Source: Strongylocentrotus purpuratus (lineage: Eukaryota; Echinodermata; Echinoidea; Camarodonta; Strongylocentrotidae). From it: a DNA stretch of 64,000 nucleotides. The notes beneath the pieces were generated by a model. It was not told the DNA's origin, did no database searches, and saw only the letters and a list, made by a program, of their open reading frames with translations. Numbering within the stretch: the first letter of the stretch is position 1; every line of letters begins with the position of its first letter. The position numbers and the translations under genes were made by a program. This document shows positions 12,314 through 24,010 of this stretch, piece by piece. The stretch spans positions 17,352,809 through 17,416,808 of the forward strand of contig NW_022145612.1 of the NCBI RefSeq assembly GCF_000002235.5, read 5' to 3'.

Positions 12314-12620
12314 CAAGTTCCTTTTACCCTAAATATAATGAAAGAAGATCAAATCAAAACGGTGCGGACTAGCTGTTACCTTGATTTTCAGGATCTCCGA
12401 TATTTTCCCACCTCACGTTAGCGAATTATCGTATAAAATAGAATAAAGAATACGCGAATCTTTTTCAAAGTGTAAAATTCAGGTTTTAGCTAAACTAGAC
12501 AAAATAAACAAAACAAAACTAAACTGAATTAAACTAAACTAAACAAAACCTAAACAAAACTAAAAAAATAAGACAAAAATTAAACAAAACTAAACAAAAT
12601 AAAATAAAGTTGAGCCTATT
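12314..12620. repeat. Direct repeat, copy 2 (about 300 bp)
   Basis: Second copy of 11166-11460, offset by about 1.15 kb, moderately diverged, ending in the same A-rich AAACTAAAC tract. Confidence 0.7.
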
Positions 12621-13099
12621 AAACTGAAAGGGGAAGTCCACCCTGATTATTAAGTGTTGGTTTTACCAGAAGCAGAAAAAATAGAGAAACAGGTCACTGA
12701 AGGTTTGAGAACATTGAAAAGCGATTGAAAATAAGAAAGTTATGAATTTTTGAAGATGTGATCAATACCACATAGGCAACTCTCTGACGTATATTGGGAG
12801 CTCCCCTCCCATTTGCCATGAACTAAGAACAAATTCAATTTATTTTTAGTTTCCCTTACGAAAATGTTCAATTATACATTGTTGCAATTATTTATACAAC
12901 CCCTGTATGAAACAAATCTATTCTGTCATCAGTAACTAAGAAAATCAACGTTTTATGCTTTTTTTTCTATACAGAGCAGGAGCTCGCAAGATACGTCAAA
13001 GGGTTGCCACTTTGTGTTTCACTGATAACAACTTCAAAAAATCACAACTTTCTTATTTTCAATGAAATGTGCGTCCATTACAATGACACGTAATCCGAA
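12621..13099. other. Unassigned interval
   Basis: Starts with a GGGGAAGTCCACCCTGAT segment that also occurs near 21485, so part of it is a dispersed repeat. No exon is seen. Confidence 0.4.
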
Positions 13100-13200
13100 T
13101 AGTTCAAGTTCAATTAGTTCAAGTTCAAGTTCAAGTTTTTGTCTTTCTTGCAACATGAATGTAATTCAATTTAACAAATTTATTACATGTGGTAGAGTAC
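13100..13200 (-). repeat. LINE-like 3' tail fragment (minus)
   Basis: On the plus strand, repeated GTTCAA units followed by a T-rich block. Read on the minus strand this is the (TTGAAC)n tail that ends many invertebrate LINEs. No coding part remains. Confidence 0.4.
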
Positions 13201-13499
13201 ATAAAAAGGAACAATAATAAGAAACAAGTTCATATAATGCATTTTAGTGAAGTACAGTAGGAAGACGAGGAGACCTTAAGAAAATCTTAACTTGTAAAAG
13301 TCAGGTCCCTCAACGCAAGATCAACGCAAAAACAACCAGCCTGGTTATATAATATAGTAGAAAATTAATACAAGAAATGTTCGTCAAAAGCGCTTGATTA
13401 CTAAAACAAATAACTATAAACATGGTTTAACTGAATCATAAAGACGGGTGGGGCGAAGCAACTATGTACAAAAGGAAGCGATAGGAGTGATACAAACAT

Positions 13500-13860
13500 G
13501 GGATATAGAAATGGAAAGAGGGGGGGGGGGGGGGGCGGGAGCGGGAGAGAGAAAGAAAGAGAGAGAGAGGGGGGGGGGGGGGAAAGAAAAATTAAATATA
13601 TGTCCCTCCTCCAAGGGCGTATCTAGGATTTTTAAGGGAAGGTGGTTTTTTGAGAAAATATTTAGCGGCGAATGAGCCAGCCATTGAATAAGCGGGGAAG
13701 GGGGGGGGGATAGAAGGGTAAGGAGCACCTTTTTTTCCCAATTCGTGAGAAAATATTTAGCGGCGAATTAGCCAGCCGGTGAATGAGCGGGGGGGGGGGG
13801 GGGTTGTAAGCACTTACTTTTTTTGCCAGGGGGGGGGGCATACAAAACACAGATAAAGGG
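13500..13860. repeat. Poly(G)-rich dispersed repeat, two copies in tandem
   Basis: Two copies of a segment with GAGAAAATATTTAGCGGCG followed by AGCCAGCC and a poly(G) run (about 13650-13710 and 13745-13810). The same segment occurs at 20370-20410. It starts near a GGGCGTATCTAGGATT motif at 13615, like the terminus of the hAT-like elements described elsewhere. Confidence 0.65.
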
Positions 13861-13904
13861 TGTGTTTAAAATGAGGTATCAAAATGTGCTCATCTTACCG
13901 TAAT

Positions 13905-14255
13905 TAAATGCCTTAATTACCTAGGCTTACGGGGGTTCCACCCCTGGACCCCAACAAGGAGCCTAAGACGGGCCCCTGGATGCTCATCTGATCGTAATTA
14001 AATACTAAAACCCCTGAGCTTTCTGGGGCTCTGCCCCAGGACCCCACCAAGTGCCATAAGGAGGGCCCCTGGGTGCTCACCAGACCGTAATCAAATACAT
14101 AAAACCCCCGAGCTTCAAGGGGCTCAGCCCCTGGACTTCTCGCCAATTAGTCGCCTGCCAGTGTCACAAATAGGGTATCAAAATATGCTCATAAAAATTA
14201 TGACCGTAATTTAATGCCTAAAACCCCTGAGCTTTCAGGGGGGGGGGGGGCTGCA
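13905..14255 (-). repeat. Module C satellite (AAACCCCTGAGC type), reverse orientation
   Basis: Three to four units of the pattern GACCGTAATTAAATGCCTAA, AACCCCTGAGCTT, GGGGCTC, CCCCTGGACCCC. This is the complement of the array at 22635-23640. Each unit has short GC-rich inverted repeats. Confidence 0.8.
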
Positions 14256-14769
14256 TGTATTATGTAAGAGCATAGGCCTATTTCTTTTTCAGTTAATGAA
14301 TATTTCAGAATCTTCATGTGGAATAAATTTGTCAACAAAACATTACACCTATCTTACGTCTACGTCAATATTAGGAATACAATATCAACACCATTTTATA
14401 CAATAGTGTAGCTACATGGAGTGGGCGCACTGGGGTTGCCTCCTTGATCGATTGGCAGAAAAAAAGGAAGAAGAAAGACAGAGAGAAAGGAGCAAGAAAG
14501 GGAAGGTGAAAATGGAAAGTAAGAAGAAAATGAAATGAGCTAACTCTCCGACTCGTTTGTAAATTGTTTGGTCTAGGGTTAAAAGAAAGAATTCGGTTAA
14601 CCGAAATTGACCATTTTTTAACTATAAATGTCAATTAGCTTCAAAATGTAAAGAATGTCGAAAAACATGACTTGTATTTTAATGTTGGATATTTCACATG
14701 CATCGGAAGCGGGGGATGGGGGTGAGGGGGCAGGGGGGGGGGCGGTCACCTAAAATGTTGGGTGAGCGC

Positions 14770-15076
14770 ATTTTCGCCCCCCCCCCCCCCCCCCCCGAAA
14801 AAAAAAAAAGAAAAGAAAGATAAAATAACAAAACCCGAATCGAATCACATTAACATTATATTCCATTCTAAGGAAAGAAGAGCAAACGAAAGCAAGACAG
14901 AACTTGAACTGTTGGTGGACTCCACTACAATCATCATCTAACGTGAAGAGCTGACTCATTGCTGACCGCACTTGCCGTTCACCCACATCCAAGAGTTTGG
15001 ACAGCTCTTTGACGAGCCCTGTCCTTTTCCAGTGTAGATCGATACAAGCAGTTGGATGCCAATCGCTTCCGATCAC
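14770..15076 (-). pseudogene. Unrecognised coding-like segment
   Basis: The minus-strand frame from 15076 encodes WHPTACIDLHWKRTGLVKEL, then SKLLDVGERQVRSAMSQLF, then LDDDCSGVHQQFKFCLAF. This is far more protein-like in composition than its surroundings. It has no ATG at its start (GTG at 15076), and it runs into a poly(A)/poly(G) tract on its 3' side. It could be an internal exon, a retroposed gene fragment or a chance frame. I do not recognise the family. Confidence 0.3.
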
Positions 15077-15099
15077 CTGCCCGGTTTCTTCTAGCGTTT

Positions 15100-16650
15100 A
15101 CATGTTTAAACCAACTGATGGCTTGCTGGTGTCGTAGTAACCAAAACTGCCATAGAGTTGCGACTCCCTGTGGCGATATGACATTACATAATCATAAGCT
15201 TCGTGGTAATATTTTTTAAGGTGGAACGATGCCTTTTGGTGTATTTATTTGGGCTTTCTTGGGAGTAAAAGATCAATTTTTGGCCTTCATGTTTTTGACT
15301 CATCAATATTGAGCCCAATCCCATTTTGCCCGATGTGTGAGCAAAACGGCATCGCTAGTTTTCAAGGTTTAATTTGATAGCTGGTGTCATTCACTAAATT
15401 GATACCACATGGTAATATTATTTGTCTGCGGTACGATTGTATAGCAGACAAATGTTGTTTGTATCGTTAATGAATGCATACTTATGTTGGGTCCGGGGCT
15501 GTGCCCCGATGGAATGTAATTTGCATAGGCAGCTCGTACAGGTGTGCGAGCTAATTCTGCCACGGAGTCCAGGGCGTGGCATGAATTAGTGTGTAATTGA
15601 ATCATTCTAGCTTGAGCTTTCAACGAGACAACTTTTATTTACAATAAAAGTGCGTTTTGTCATGTACTGTTACATGACTGTGTTTGAATAAGGTTTTCCA
15701 GAGTTTTTATGCTCGTTGAGTTTTATCTCTGGTTTTTTATCCTGGACCATGATAGGTCCGGTTTCCAGTGACGGAAACGAGAAGAAATGTTTGTTAAACA
15801 TTCATACTGAATAAACGGCCGGCTCTCAGTAGTCGTTGTCAGGCTATTCCACAATAATTGAAGTGTATTATTGTGTTATTTGTGTGTATTGGAAGTCAAG
15901 AGGGATGACAGACGAAATAATATGTGAGATTATAGGACAGACTCTAAATCCCGGACAGGGCTCTATTCCGTGTGGTTGGCCTTCTGTCACGAATTTGTCT
16001 AATGCAGTACGTGGTGTCTGCAGGGATGCGCTTCTCGTATCTCAAGCTTTGTGTCTTTCAACTTTTGTTGCATGACTATCGTCATCTGAAGAACTGGCAT
16101 TTTGAAGAACAACGCGTACAGGAGAAATTTCTCCTCGAAGGGTCGATTTATCGACACCTCGATCCATTGGCCTACCAGTATTTCGTGTCCCCCTCCTTCA
16201 CTTTCATTTCTTTTCTGCATTAACATCCATAAGTCTCTGCAGTCCAAGAGACGACCGGACATGTTAGCGAATTAAGACGAACCTGCGGGCTTCCACCTTT
16301 TATCGGCCTTCAAAGGAAGGCTCCTCTTATTTATTTTTGTGTGTAGCGCCCCCTGCAACAAAACTCAACTATCCCTTTAAGCTCAAATGTAACTCTATTA
16401 CTTGATACATACTTGAGTCCGTACGAGAGACTCCCACTGTAGCAACCAAACAGAGTTGTGCCTCTGTTGTTGTCTGTGTCGAATATAACCACAAGATGGC
16501 GCTATTAACTTTAGACTAATGAGATATAATTTTTTTTTTTTTTAAATGATATAGTATACAATTACATTCCCCTTTTCATCAAAGACAAATAATACACATC
16601 AGGTAGAGCAAAGCGAGCGAATCAAATGGAGCGTAAGGCCATGTTAAAAA
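15100..16650. other. No assigned gene; two hairpins
   Basis: Contains a short hairpin GGGGCTGTGCCCC near 15493 and a larger inverted pair (AATTCTGCCACG with CGTGGCATGAATT) near 15552-15590. Apart from those nothing is recognised. Confidence 0.3.
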
Positions 16651-16655
16651 TATAA

Positions 16656-16945
16656 ATGTTTAGCGTCCCCATCCGCTTCCTTTTTGGGGGCCGCCTCCTA
16701 TTTTTTATTTGAATTTTTTTTTGAATTTTTTTTTTGAATTTTTTTTTTGAAGAAAAAGAAAACACTGCTAAGATGGATCCATTTCTGATATAAAAAAAAA
16801 ATTAAAAAAGTTCGGCGGCCATCTTAAAAAATAGCCCGACTGTCGGGGAAAATGTACCGAGCGGCCAGTTTGAGTGGCCATTTAAAAAAAAAAAAAAAAA
16901 AGGGGGCCTCCTCCTTCCTATTTTTCGAAAAAACAGGACGCTAAA
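16656..16945. mobile_element. Small TIR element with AAATGTTTAGCGTCC ends
   Basis: The left end AAATGTTTAGCGTCC near 16656 is inverted at about 16932-16948 (GGACGCTAAACATTT). Inside, GGGGGCCGCCTCCTATTTTT at the left matches GGGGGCCTCCTCCTTCCTAT at the right in part, with GAATTTTTTTT repeats between. It looks like a MITE; the target duplication was not clear. Confidence 0.5.
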
Positions 16946-17040
16946 CATTTTTTTAAATTTTATTTGGCCTAAATTGGCGTGGGGTCCAGAGGCAAAACCC
17001 GGGGGTAATGGGGCGGAGCCCCATGCTTAGGGGTTTTAAT

Positions 17041-17240
17041 TGATTGATTGATTGATTGATTTTTATTCGATAAGCTTCCAACATACAACAATATACAATA
17101 ATAACAGATCAAAAATAAGTCATCTTGGACAGGATAACCCACGAAAGCTCGAGAGCTTAATTCCAGTGGGGCATTAATCAGATGAGCATGACCAGGGACT
17201 GTTAGATTAATTGCACCCCGAGTACCACCAAGGACCCTAA
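17041..17240 (-). mobile_element. LINE 3' end fragment (minus) with (TCAA)n tail
   Basis: The plus strand shows (TTGA)n at 17039-17060 followed by TTTTTATTCGATAAGC. Read on the minus strand this is a 3' end, AATAAAAATCAATCAATCAA, of a LINE inserted into a module C segment (AGGGGTTTTAA just upstream). Only a short non-coding 3' piece remains. Confidence 0.55.
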
Positions 17241-17261
17241 GGCAGCTAGCCCCCGGAAATT

Positions 17262-17615
17262 TACCCCCCGGAAAACTACCCCCGAAGGACAATTACCCCC
17301 CGGAAAATTACCCCCCGGAGAATAACCCCCCCCCCCCCCCGAGGACAACTACCCCCCGGAAAATTACCCCCCGGAGAATTACCCCCCGAGGACAACTACC
17401 CCCGAGGACAATTACCCCCCTGAAAATTACCCCCCAGACACCCACCCCCGAGGACAACTACCACCCGAGGACAATTACCCCCCGAGGACAACTACCCCCG
17501 AGGACAATTACCCCCCGAGGAGTACCCCCGAGGACAATTACCCCCCCCCCCCCCATGACAACTACCCCCGAGGAAAATTACCCCCGAGGACAACTACCCC
17601 CCGTGGACAATCAGG
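17262..17615. repeat. GAGGACAATTACCCCC minisatellite
   Basis: About 20 imperfect units of 16-19 bp alternating GAGGACAATTACCCCC, GAGGACAACTACCCCC and GGAAAATTACCCCC forms. The reverse complement of the same family makes up 25755-26165. Confidence 0.9.
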
Positions 17616-17949
17616 ATTCAATAGCAAAAGACGATCTGATAGATTGAGAGATGGCTACCATATTCGTTCAATTACTACTAGCACGTTGTCTTTCTCGATA
17701 CTAAACATTTCCCTTTAATACATATAAGTTATACAACGGCAGTGCGGCTGCTGATTTCCACGAAGGATGTAAGTTTTAGGTAATTGTCAAGCGCTTCTCA
17801 AAATGCATAGAAATACATTTCTCTTGAGCAGCGTCATTTAAACTTTTTGAGTCATGGTACCCTCTTAAGAAATGAAAAGTTTCTCCCAAATCCCAAAGTT
17901 TTCACAGACTATCTATTTTGCATGACTCAGGCACCCGCCAAGTTCTATG

Positions 17950-18430
17950 TTCATGGGTGTCGATCCCAGGGGGGGGGGGGGGAGGGATGGGGGGGGGATA
18001 TATCCCCCCCCCCCCCAATATTTCAGGTGGGGGGGTGGCCTGTACAATCATCCCCCCAAACAATTCACCATCAAAACCAAAAAATGAAGAGAAACATTAA
18101 TGATGAGAGTCCGATGAGAGTAGTTAATGGTTATTACTCGCAAGATGACCATCAATATACACATTTTGCTATCTCATTTTCATGATACATTACGTAAATG
18201 AGACATCCGTATATGAAACAAGAATAAATTGAATTCTCGCTCATACGGCTTCATCAGGAATTGATGAATTTATTCAATTTATTCAATCAACAGCATCATA
18301 GAAATGCAGTGCGCCAAATGCAAAGCCGCAGCGTTAAAAAGCAGTGAGCTAAATGTCAAGCGCGAAGCGCATAAGTGCAAAAAAAGAAGTAGAGAGTGGG
18401 AGAGAGAGATAATGAGAGATAGAGAGGAAA
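17950..18430. repeat. 480-bp dispersed repeat, copy 1
   Basis: It matches 42350-42830 in inverted orientation over its length: a GGTGTCGATCCC end with poly(G)/poly(C) tracts, an AATATTTCAGGTGG block, a TTTTGCTATCTCATTTTCAT block, a CTCATACGGCTTCATCAGGA block and an AATGCAAAGCCGCAGCGTTA block. It abuts the module B satellite on its right. Confidence 0.75.
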
Positions 18431-18518
18431 CACGCGCGTATGCAGGGGGGGTCACCCCCCCCCCCTCCAAAAAAAGAGAGAGAGAGAGAGAGAGAGAAAG
18501 AAGAAAGGAAGAGGACGT

Positions 18519-20085
18519 AGGAAGAACAAGGATTAAGAGTCGAGAATGGTACAACGAATCGTCTTCTTTCTTTAGTAATTTCATAAAACGTCAAAAGAAA
18601 CTGAATTTTTGACTAGGATTAAGAGTCGAGAACGGTACAACAATCGTCTTCTTTCTCAAAAAATTTAATGAAACGTCAAAGCTTCCGCGCTTCGCGGGGA
18701 GGGGGGGGAACTGAATTTAGACAAGGATTAAGAGTCGAGAATGGTACAACGAATCGTCTTCTTTCTTTATCAATTGAATGAAATGTCAGAGCTTCCGCGC
18801 TACGCGCGGAGGAAGGGGAATTTCATTCAAACAAAGATTAAGAGACGAGAACGGTACAACGAATCGTCTTCTTTCTCTAATAATTTAATGAAACGTCAAA
18901 AGAAATTGAATTTAGACAAGGATTAAGAGTCGAGAACGGTACAACAAATCGTCTTCTTTCCCTAATAATTTAATGAAACGTCAAAGCTTCGCGCGGGAGG
19001 GGGGGGGGGGGGGGGGTGTGTGAACCATGGCCCTGGGAAGCGGGGTGCTGGGGGTGCTGCAGCACCCCCGGAAATTTATATGATGCTGTTGTATGATATA
19101 TTTAATGTAGACTACATCATTATGCTTCGTTTACGAAATTGTCACAAAGCCGACAGCCACAAATTATGTTTTTTATTATTATTATTTAAAACAAATTTCT
19201 TTCACAAAATCCTATAACATACCCGCGACACACGTGCGTGGTGACAGCTAATAGTACATGGGTCTGGTGCCATGCAAAGCTTGCAATATGCCAATCTATG
19301 TGTACAGTGATGATTGCAATTTGTTTGTGTTGACAATGGAAACCAGATTGCTGGAAACTGAATTCAGACAAGGACACGATACAACGGATCGTCCTCTTTC
19401 TCTAATAATTTAATGAAACGTGAAAGCTTCCGCGCTTCGTGCGGGAGGGGGGAACTGAAAATTCAGACAAGAATTAAGAGTCGAAAACAGTACAAAGAAT
19501 CTTGTTCTTTCTCTAATAATTTAACGAAACGCCGAAGCTTCCGTGCTTCGCGCGGGAAGGGGGGGGGCTGCATTCGGACTTGAATTAAGAGTAGAGAACG
19601 ATACAACGAATCGTCTTCTTTCTCTAATAGTTTAATGAAACGTGAAAGCTTCGCGCGGGATAGGCGAAATGATTTCAGACAAGGATTCAGAGTAGAAAAC
19701 GGTACTACAACGAAATTATTTATGAAACGTGACAGCTTTCGCACTTCGCGCGGGAGGGGGCTCAGGGGGGAGACTAAATTTAGACTAGGAATAAGAGTCG
19801 AGAACGATACCACGAAACATCTTCTGTCTCTAATGATTTAATGAAACGCGAAAGCTTCCGCGCTTTGCGCGGGAGGGGGGCAACTGAATTTAGACTAGGA
19901 TATAGAGTCAAGAACGGTACAACAAAATTATTTATGAAACTTGAGGAGCTTCCGCGCTTCGCGCGGGAGGGGAGAGACTGAATTCAGACAAGGATTAAGA
20001 GCCGAAAACAGTACAACGAATCGTCTTCTTTCTCTAATAATTTAATGAAGTGTCAAAGCTTCCGCGCTATGCGCGGGTGACGGAA
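18519..20085 (+). repeat. Module B satellite array (~110-bp hairpin unit), plus orientation
   Basis: About 12 units anchored on GGATTAAGAGTCGAGAACGG, then ACGAATCGTCTTCTTTCTC, AATTTAATGAAACGTCAAAG and the hairpin core CTTCCGCGCTTCGCGCGGGA with a following G run. The unit length is about 95-112 bp. The core pairs CCGCGC with GCGCGG around a TTC loop. The array is interrupted by other sequence at about 19016-19350. Other arrays of the family are at 21860, 24665, 36825 and 46260. Confidence 0.9.
19016..19350. repeat. Insertion in the module B array with a GTGCTGCAGCAC palindrome
   Basis: Non-satellite sequence splits the array. It begins with the palindrome GGGGGTGCTGCAGCACCCCC near 19048-19067. 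A related CAGCACCCCCGG segment is found near 24624 next to another module B array, so this is probably a second element that associates with the satellite. Confidence 0.45.
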
Positions 20086-20328
20086 AAACTGAAAAATAAC
20101 TTAGTTCCTGGCCCCGGGTTAATAGTGTTAAATTTGTAGACATTGGGACATTGGAATTAATATACTTGTCGGTAATTGGTGGCTCGTTTTGTCGGTAATC
20201 GGTGGCCTCCACACCCCCCCCCCCCCCCCCCCCCCCTACTGAAAAAGGTATAGCGATCGACGCCTCTGATAACAACACAGTTTATACACTCGAAATAATA
20301 TTTGCAAGTACTATTGGTGAAGTACCAG

Positions 20329-20550
20329 GCCCAGGGGCGGATCCAGCCGGCGGCAGGGGAGGGGGCCCAATTCGTGAGAAAATATTTAGCGGCGAAACAG
20401 CCGGCCGATAATTCGCATAGTGGGTGAGGGGGTGGGGGGGGGGGGGGTGTAGTGAGCACTAATTTTTAATTTTTTTTTGCTCCCGCAAATTGAAAATCGT
20501 GCCGGCCGATAATTCGCTCCGCCCCCCCCCACCCCTCCTGGATCCACCAC
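20329..20550. mobile_element. Short segment with hAT-like ends (CAGGGGCGGATCC)
   Basis: It begins CAGGGGCGGATCCAG and ends with the complement CTGGATCCACCACTG, giving a ~15-bp TIR. The inside carries GAGAAAATATTTAGCGGCG and poly(G)/poly(C) tracts, with GCCGGCCGATAATTCGC twice (about 20400 and 20500). The flanking 8-mers ACCAGGCC and GTGTCCAA do not match, so its ends may belong to different insertions. Confidence 0.5.
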
Positions 20551-20789
20551 TGGTGTCCAACAATTTTCCACAAAATAACTAAAATTTCTATCGTGCAAAA
20601 TGTATGTACTCTCATTACCTTAGCCTGCTTATACACTCTTTCAATTCAATGGACTTGAAATTTCTCTGTGCATTAACCTGTACAACTATAATTACTTTTA
20701 CCTCATTTATCTCTAATCTTTTTTTTTTTGAAGAGCACCTAAAAAGATTGTAAAATAGGTGTTTGTAGTAATATTTTAATCATGAAGTT

Positions 20790-21125
20790 TGTATCGTTAT
20801 GCACATAATCAAGAAACTAAGGTTACCTGTTTATGATTCTATTCCATATGGTGTTTTAATTATTATGATAATCAGAAAGATTTGATTGCCGTGCACTAAT
20901 CAAGAACCTAAGGTTACCTGTTTACGATTTAATTCCATATGGTGATTTAATTATTGTGATAATCAGAAAGGTTTGATTGTCATGCACAATTTTATAATCA
21001 AGAACCTAAGGTTACCTGTTTACGATTCTATTCCATATGGTGTTTTAATTATTATGATAATCAGAAAGGTTTGATTGTCGTGCACTAATCAAGAACCTAA
21101 GGTTACCTGCTTACAATTCTACTAT
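20790..21125. repeat. Tandem repeat, about 91-98 bp, 4 copies
   Basis: The anchor AAGGTTACCTGTTTA-type occurs at 20819, 20910, 21008 and 21099. Each unit also carries ATTCCATATGGTG and GATAATCAGAAAG. AT-rich, non-coding. Confidence 0.85.
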
Positions 21126-21859
21126 TCTAAACGGTGTGTTTATTGTAGCTTGTTTTATATGCTAAGGAGTACAATCAATCCATCGGAGTGAAAACATAAT
21201 TGGAATTAGTACATACAATCCATGATTGTGCAAATCGATATCTGGGGGCAGGCAACGGTCGGTCAGATTTTAGCTTTATATTCAAACAACGTTTTGCGTA
21301 ACTTTTTAAAGTTTTGTTAACAAAAAAAACCTATAGACGCCCTGTATATATTTGAAATGTTGGTTTATTTTGCTGAGAGAATATAAAAAAATTGTTGCTG
21401 AGACATAAGTCATGTTGGTGAAAAATGGTCTAATGGAAAAAGGAATAGATTACACTTTTCTGCTCATTATTGAATACAGGGAGGGAAGTCCACCCTGATA
21501 TTAAGTTAGCTTCATTAGAAGCAGAACAATAATTTGGGTTTTCTGTTGTACGCAGAATTTTTTTGTATTCTTTCATCAATATTCGACTTTAAACGCATTT
21601 GTTTTGAAAACCCTCGCAGAAATATGTCTTAAATTAGACCCTCTTTCACATTATGATACAATTTGAGTCAAATTTTACCATCAAACTTTGGGCCTCCCAA
21701 CGCTTGAGAAGCTCTACACCAGGCGCGGATCCAGGATTTCTTAGGGGGGCCCAAATTTGAAATTATGCGACCCAAATATCGGTACGTAATGGTGACCTGC
21801 ATTGACGTAGTGGGGGGGGGGGGGGGGGGGGAGTGCAGGGAGAGGCGATTTCCCCCTCC

Positions 21860-22530
21860 CTCCTCCGCAAAGCGCCGAAGCTTTGACGTTTCATTAAATT
21901 ATTAGACAAAGAAGACGATTCGTTGTACCGTTCTCGAAAATAATCCTCGTCTGAATTCAGTTTACCCCTCCCCCTCCCGCACGAAGCGCCCAAGCTTTTA
22001 CGTTTCATTAAATTATTAGACAAAGAAACCGATTTGTGGTACCGTTCTCGACTCTTAACCCTCGTTTGAATTCAGTTTCCCCCTCCCGCGCAGAGCGCGG
22101 AAGCTTTTACGTTTCATTAAATCATTAGAGAAAGAAGACGATTCGTATTACCATTCTCGACTCTTAATTCTTGTCTGAATTTGGCCCCCCCCTTCCTGCG
22201 CGAAGCGCGGAAGCTTTTACGTTTCATTAAATCATTAGATAAAGAAGACGATTCGTATTACCATTCTTGACTATTAATTCTTGTATGAATTCAGTCCCAC
22301 TCCCCCCCCCCCCCCCTCCTGCGCGAAGCGCAGAAGCTTTGACGTTTTATTAAATTATTAGAGAAAGAAGACGATTCGTATTACCATTCTCGACTCTTAA
22401 TCCTTGTCTGAATTCAGCCCCCCTCCTGCGCGAAGCGCGGAAGCTTTGACGTTTCATTAAAATTATTAAAGAAAGAAGACGATTCGTTGTACCGTTCTCG
22501 ACTCTTAATCCTTGTCTGAATTTCAAAAAT
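21860..22530 (-). repeat. Module B satellite array, minus orientation
   Basis: About 6 units of ~112 bp, with GCGCGAAGCGCGGAAGCTTT cores and GACGATTCGTTGTACCGTTC blocks, the complement of 18519-20085. Confidence 0.9.
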
Positions 22531-22634
22531 GTTTTTTTTGTCTGCTCATTTTTCTTCCTACGTCCTCTTCTTTTTCTCCCCTCTCTTTTTTGGGCCGGTG
22601 TCTTTCTTTTTTTTTTGGGGGGGGGGGACGCGTC

Positions 22635-23640
22635 TGCAGTCAGATGAACATATTTTGATACCTTGTCCGCTCCCGGAAACTCAGGGGATTAAAGCAATAA
22701 ATTACGGTCAGACAAGCATTCAGGGGCCCGCCTTAGGGGTCGAGGGTGCGGAAACCCCGGAATCTCAGGGGTTTTAGGAATTTGATTATGGTCAGATGAA
22801 CATATTTGTATACCTTATTTGTGACACTGGCAGGACACTGATTGGCGTGAGGTCCAGCGGGCGGAGCCCCAAGAAGCTCAGGGGTTTTAGGCATTAAATT
22901 ACCGTCATATTAGAATCCAGGGGTCCACCTTAGTGCCCTAGGCGGGGTCCAGGGGGCAGATCCCTCGGAAGCTCAGGGGTTTTAGGCGTTTAATTACGGT
23001 CAGATGAACATATTTTTATACCTTATTTGTGCCACTGGCAGGACACTTATTGGCGTGGGGTCCAGCTGGCGGAACCCCCAGAAGCTCAAGGGTTTTAGGC
23101 ACTAAATTACGGTCAAATGAGTATCAGGGGGCCCTCCTTAGGGCCGTTGGTTGAGTCCAGGGGGCAGAGCCCCCGGAAGCTCAGAAGTTTTAGGCGTTTA
23201 ATTACGGTCAGATGAACATATTTTTATACCTTATTTGTGCAACTGACAGGACACTGATTGGCGTGAGGTCCAGCGGGCGGAGCCCCCAGAAGCTCAGGGG
23301 TTTTAGGCATTAAATTACCGTCATATTAGAATCCAGGGGTCCGCCTTAAGGACCTAGGCGGGGTTCAAGGGGCAGATCCCCCTGAAGCTCAAGGGTTTTA
23401 GGCATTGATTACGGTCAGATGAACATATTTTTATACCTTATTTTTTACACTGGCAGGACACTGATTGGCGTGGGTCCAGCAGGCGGAGCCCCCAGAAGCC
23501 TAAGGGTTTTAGGCACTAAATTACGGTCAGATGAGTATCAGGGGGCCCGCCTTAAGGCCGTTGGTTGAGTCCAGGGGGCAGAGCCCCCGGAAGCTCAGGG
23601 GTTTTAGGCGTTTAATTACGGTCAGATGAGCATTTTTTGA
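22635..23640 (+). repeat. Module C satellite array (~210-bp unit)
   Basis: The anchor GGTCAGATGAACATATTT recurs at about 22778, 22999, 23207, 23412 and 23621 (period 205-221). Each unit holds CACTGGCAGGACACTGATTG, GGCGTGGGGTCCAGCGGGCG, and CTCAGGGGTTTTAGGC twice. The half units alternate between two versions, a higher-order structure. Confidence 0.9.
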
Positions 23641-23757
23641 TACCTTATATATTGTTGTGACACTGGCTGTTCAATATTCTTTCTTTCTTGCTCTTTTTCT
23701 TTCTATTTCTCTTTAATATACTTTGTCAAAAAAGTGTGAGGGGGGGGGGGGGGGGGG

Positions 23758-24010
23758 GGAGGTGGAAGCTCCCGATCCCCGCCGTTCCGCGGGCCCTGAC
23801 ATGTAGGCACCTCAAGAAGCATATTTCTTGCCTGGCTGTAAATTTAGGAATTGGTCATTTTACAACAAACGCATAAAAATGTATAATTTACTAAAAATGA
23901 GGAAAAATCTCAGAAAATTATGTCATTTCAGCATTATGTGTAAACCTCCGTAACGGTTATGGAATCAGAAATAAACACCTCCCCGATCAAGACGCCAGTG
24001 CCCCGCCCCC
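23758..24010 (+). repeat. Module D
   Basis: A conserved ~250-bp block: CCCGATCCCCGCCGTT, GGGCCCTGACATGTAGGC, CTTGCCTGGCTGTAAATTTA, GTCATTTCAGCATTATGTG and an end ACGCCAGTG. Other copies: 36160-36425 (reverse), 39548-39790 (reverse), 42898-43205 (reverse) and 47255-47511. Confidence 0.85.

Noticed and set aside
11166-12620. Possible LTR element (two ~300-bp direct repeats around 850 bp)
   Set aside because: The repeats lack TG/CA ends, no primer binding site or coding region is seen, and the centre is a purine minisatellite. A duplicated segment is the simpler reading.
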